Origin: Lachnospiraceae bacterium
Lineage (GTDB): Bacteria; Bacillota_A; Clostridia; Lachnospirales; Lachnospiraceae
Assembly (NCBI GenBank): GCA_017634255.1
Contig: JAGBNT010000082.1
Span: forward strand, 1-16,978
Length of the DNA stretch: 16,978 nucleotides
Direction: 5' to 3'
The notes under the pieces were generated by a model that worked only from the letters and a program-made list of their open reading frames with translations, ran no database searches and was not told the origin of the DNA. The translations under genes were made by a program, and so were the position numbers. Positions 16,654-16,978 of this stretch are shown here, piece by piece (positions within the stretch are counted from its first letter, which is position 1; every line of letters starts with the position of its first letter).

Positions 16654-16916
16654 TGAACAAAATTTGGTCTGATATTGCCTGGGAGGAATACGTCTATTGG
16701 CAGGCACAAGATAAGAAGACTCTCAAAAGAATAAACGAATTACTAAGAGATATCGAACGAAACGGATATAAATGTAAAGGTAAACCAGAACCTTTGAAAG
16801 GAAATCTTTCGGGATATTGGAGCATCCGCATTGACGAGAAGAATCGCCTTGTATTTAAAATCGAAGACGGCGCTATTATGATTGCTCAGTGTAAGTCACA
16901 TTATAGTGAAAAATAA
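16653..16916 (+). CDS. yoeB: Type II toxin, Txe/YoeB family ribosome-dependent mRNA interferase
   Basis: An 87-residue RelE-superfamily toxin expected to cleave mRNA in the ribosomal A site. It closely follows E. coli YoeB: IWSDIAWEEYVYWQ at the start, INELLRDIERNG, the GKPEPLKGNLSGYWS block and an IAQCKSHY tail. The catalytic residues described for YoeB are all at matching positions: Glu46, Arg65, His83 and Tyr84, so it looks intact. The start is ATG 16653, overlapping the antitoxin stop (TGATG), with GAGGAGGG at 16642-16649; a TTG three bases upstream is less likely. YoeB usually pairs with a YefM/Phd-type antitoxin, whereas the partner here is RelB/DinJ-like. Confidence 0.93.
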   Translation: MNKIWSDIAWEEYVYWQAQDKKTLKRINELLRDIERNGYKCKGKPEPLKGNLSGYWSIRIDEKNRLVFKIEDGAIMIAQCKSHYSEK

Positions 16917-16978
16917 AAAAGGATGATTCATAATTATGGCAACTATCAAAGAATATGACTCATTTAAAACTTAAAGCG

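Noticed and set aside
16936..16974. 12-codon ORF MATIKEYDSFKT after the toxin gene
   Set aside because: Too short to support, no recognisable family, and the ribosome site is doubtful; it may be a decayed or cut gene start at the window edge.

Overview
The window looks like a chromosomal segment of a Gram-positive anaerobe of class Clostridia, most likely family Lachnospiraceae. The reasons are the protein character (the ketol-acid reductoisomerase, enolase, Fhs and FolD read as typical of that family), strong AGGAGG-type ribosome sites, a SpoIIIE/FtsK translocase with a very long acidic linker, and moderate GC. The genus cannot be fixed from the sequence. Every gene I can support lies on the + strand. 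I see no rRNA, tRNA, CRISPR array, prophage or transposase.

Left part (1-4025), branched-chain amino acid synthesis. It opens with the 3' end of the acetolactate synthase small subunit (ilvN/ilvH). Next come ilvC behind its own consensus-like promoter, a block of three hairpins ending in a terminator, a flavodoxin-fold NAD(P)H oxidoreductase, and the leuC-leuD pair behind its own promoter. No leuA or leuB follows; an A/T-rich hairpin closes the block.

Central part (4049-13038), envelope, chromosome segregation, one-carbon and purine-salvage genes. The order is uppP (undecaprenyl-diphosphate recycling), ftsK/spoIIIE, a 174-bp hairpin-rich intergenic region carrying a 35-bp direct repeat, fhs-folD (formate to methylene-tetrahydrofolate), a membrane protein of unknown function (zinc ribbon, one membrane helix, TPR-like region, two chitobiase-type modules), and xpt (xanthine salvage). 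Spacing of 1 to 25 nt around folD, the unknown gene and xpt suggests one transcript.

Right part (13039-16978). Enolase has a strong promoter overlapping the xpt stop codon and a leader with a hairpin bracketed by 7-bp direct repeats. Two tandem terminators follow. Then comes an unusual transporter: a dicarboxylate/amino acid:cation symporter with an extra N-terminal cytosolic domain resembling a degenerate RsbW-type GHKL ATPase fold. Last is a compact type II toxin-antitoxin module that pairs a RelB/DinJ-type antitoxin with a YoeB-type toxin behind a near-consensus promoter. Its more A-rich sequence suggests it was acquired.

The items most worth a second look are the GHKL-like/symporter fusion, the repeat-hairpin region in front of fhs, the MITE-like hairpin in the eno leader, the mixed toxin-antitoxin pairing, and the unknown zinc-ribbon surface protein. 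I did not find a clear multi-gene novel system.
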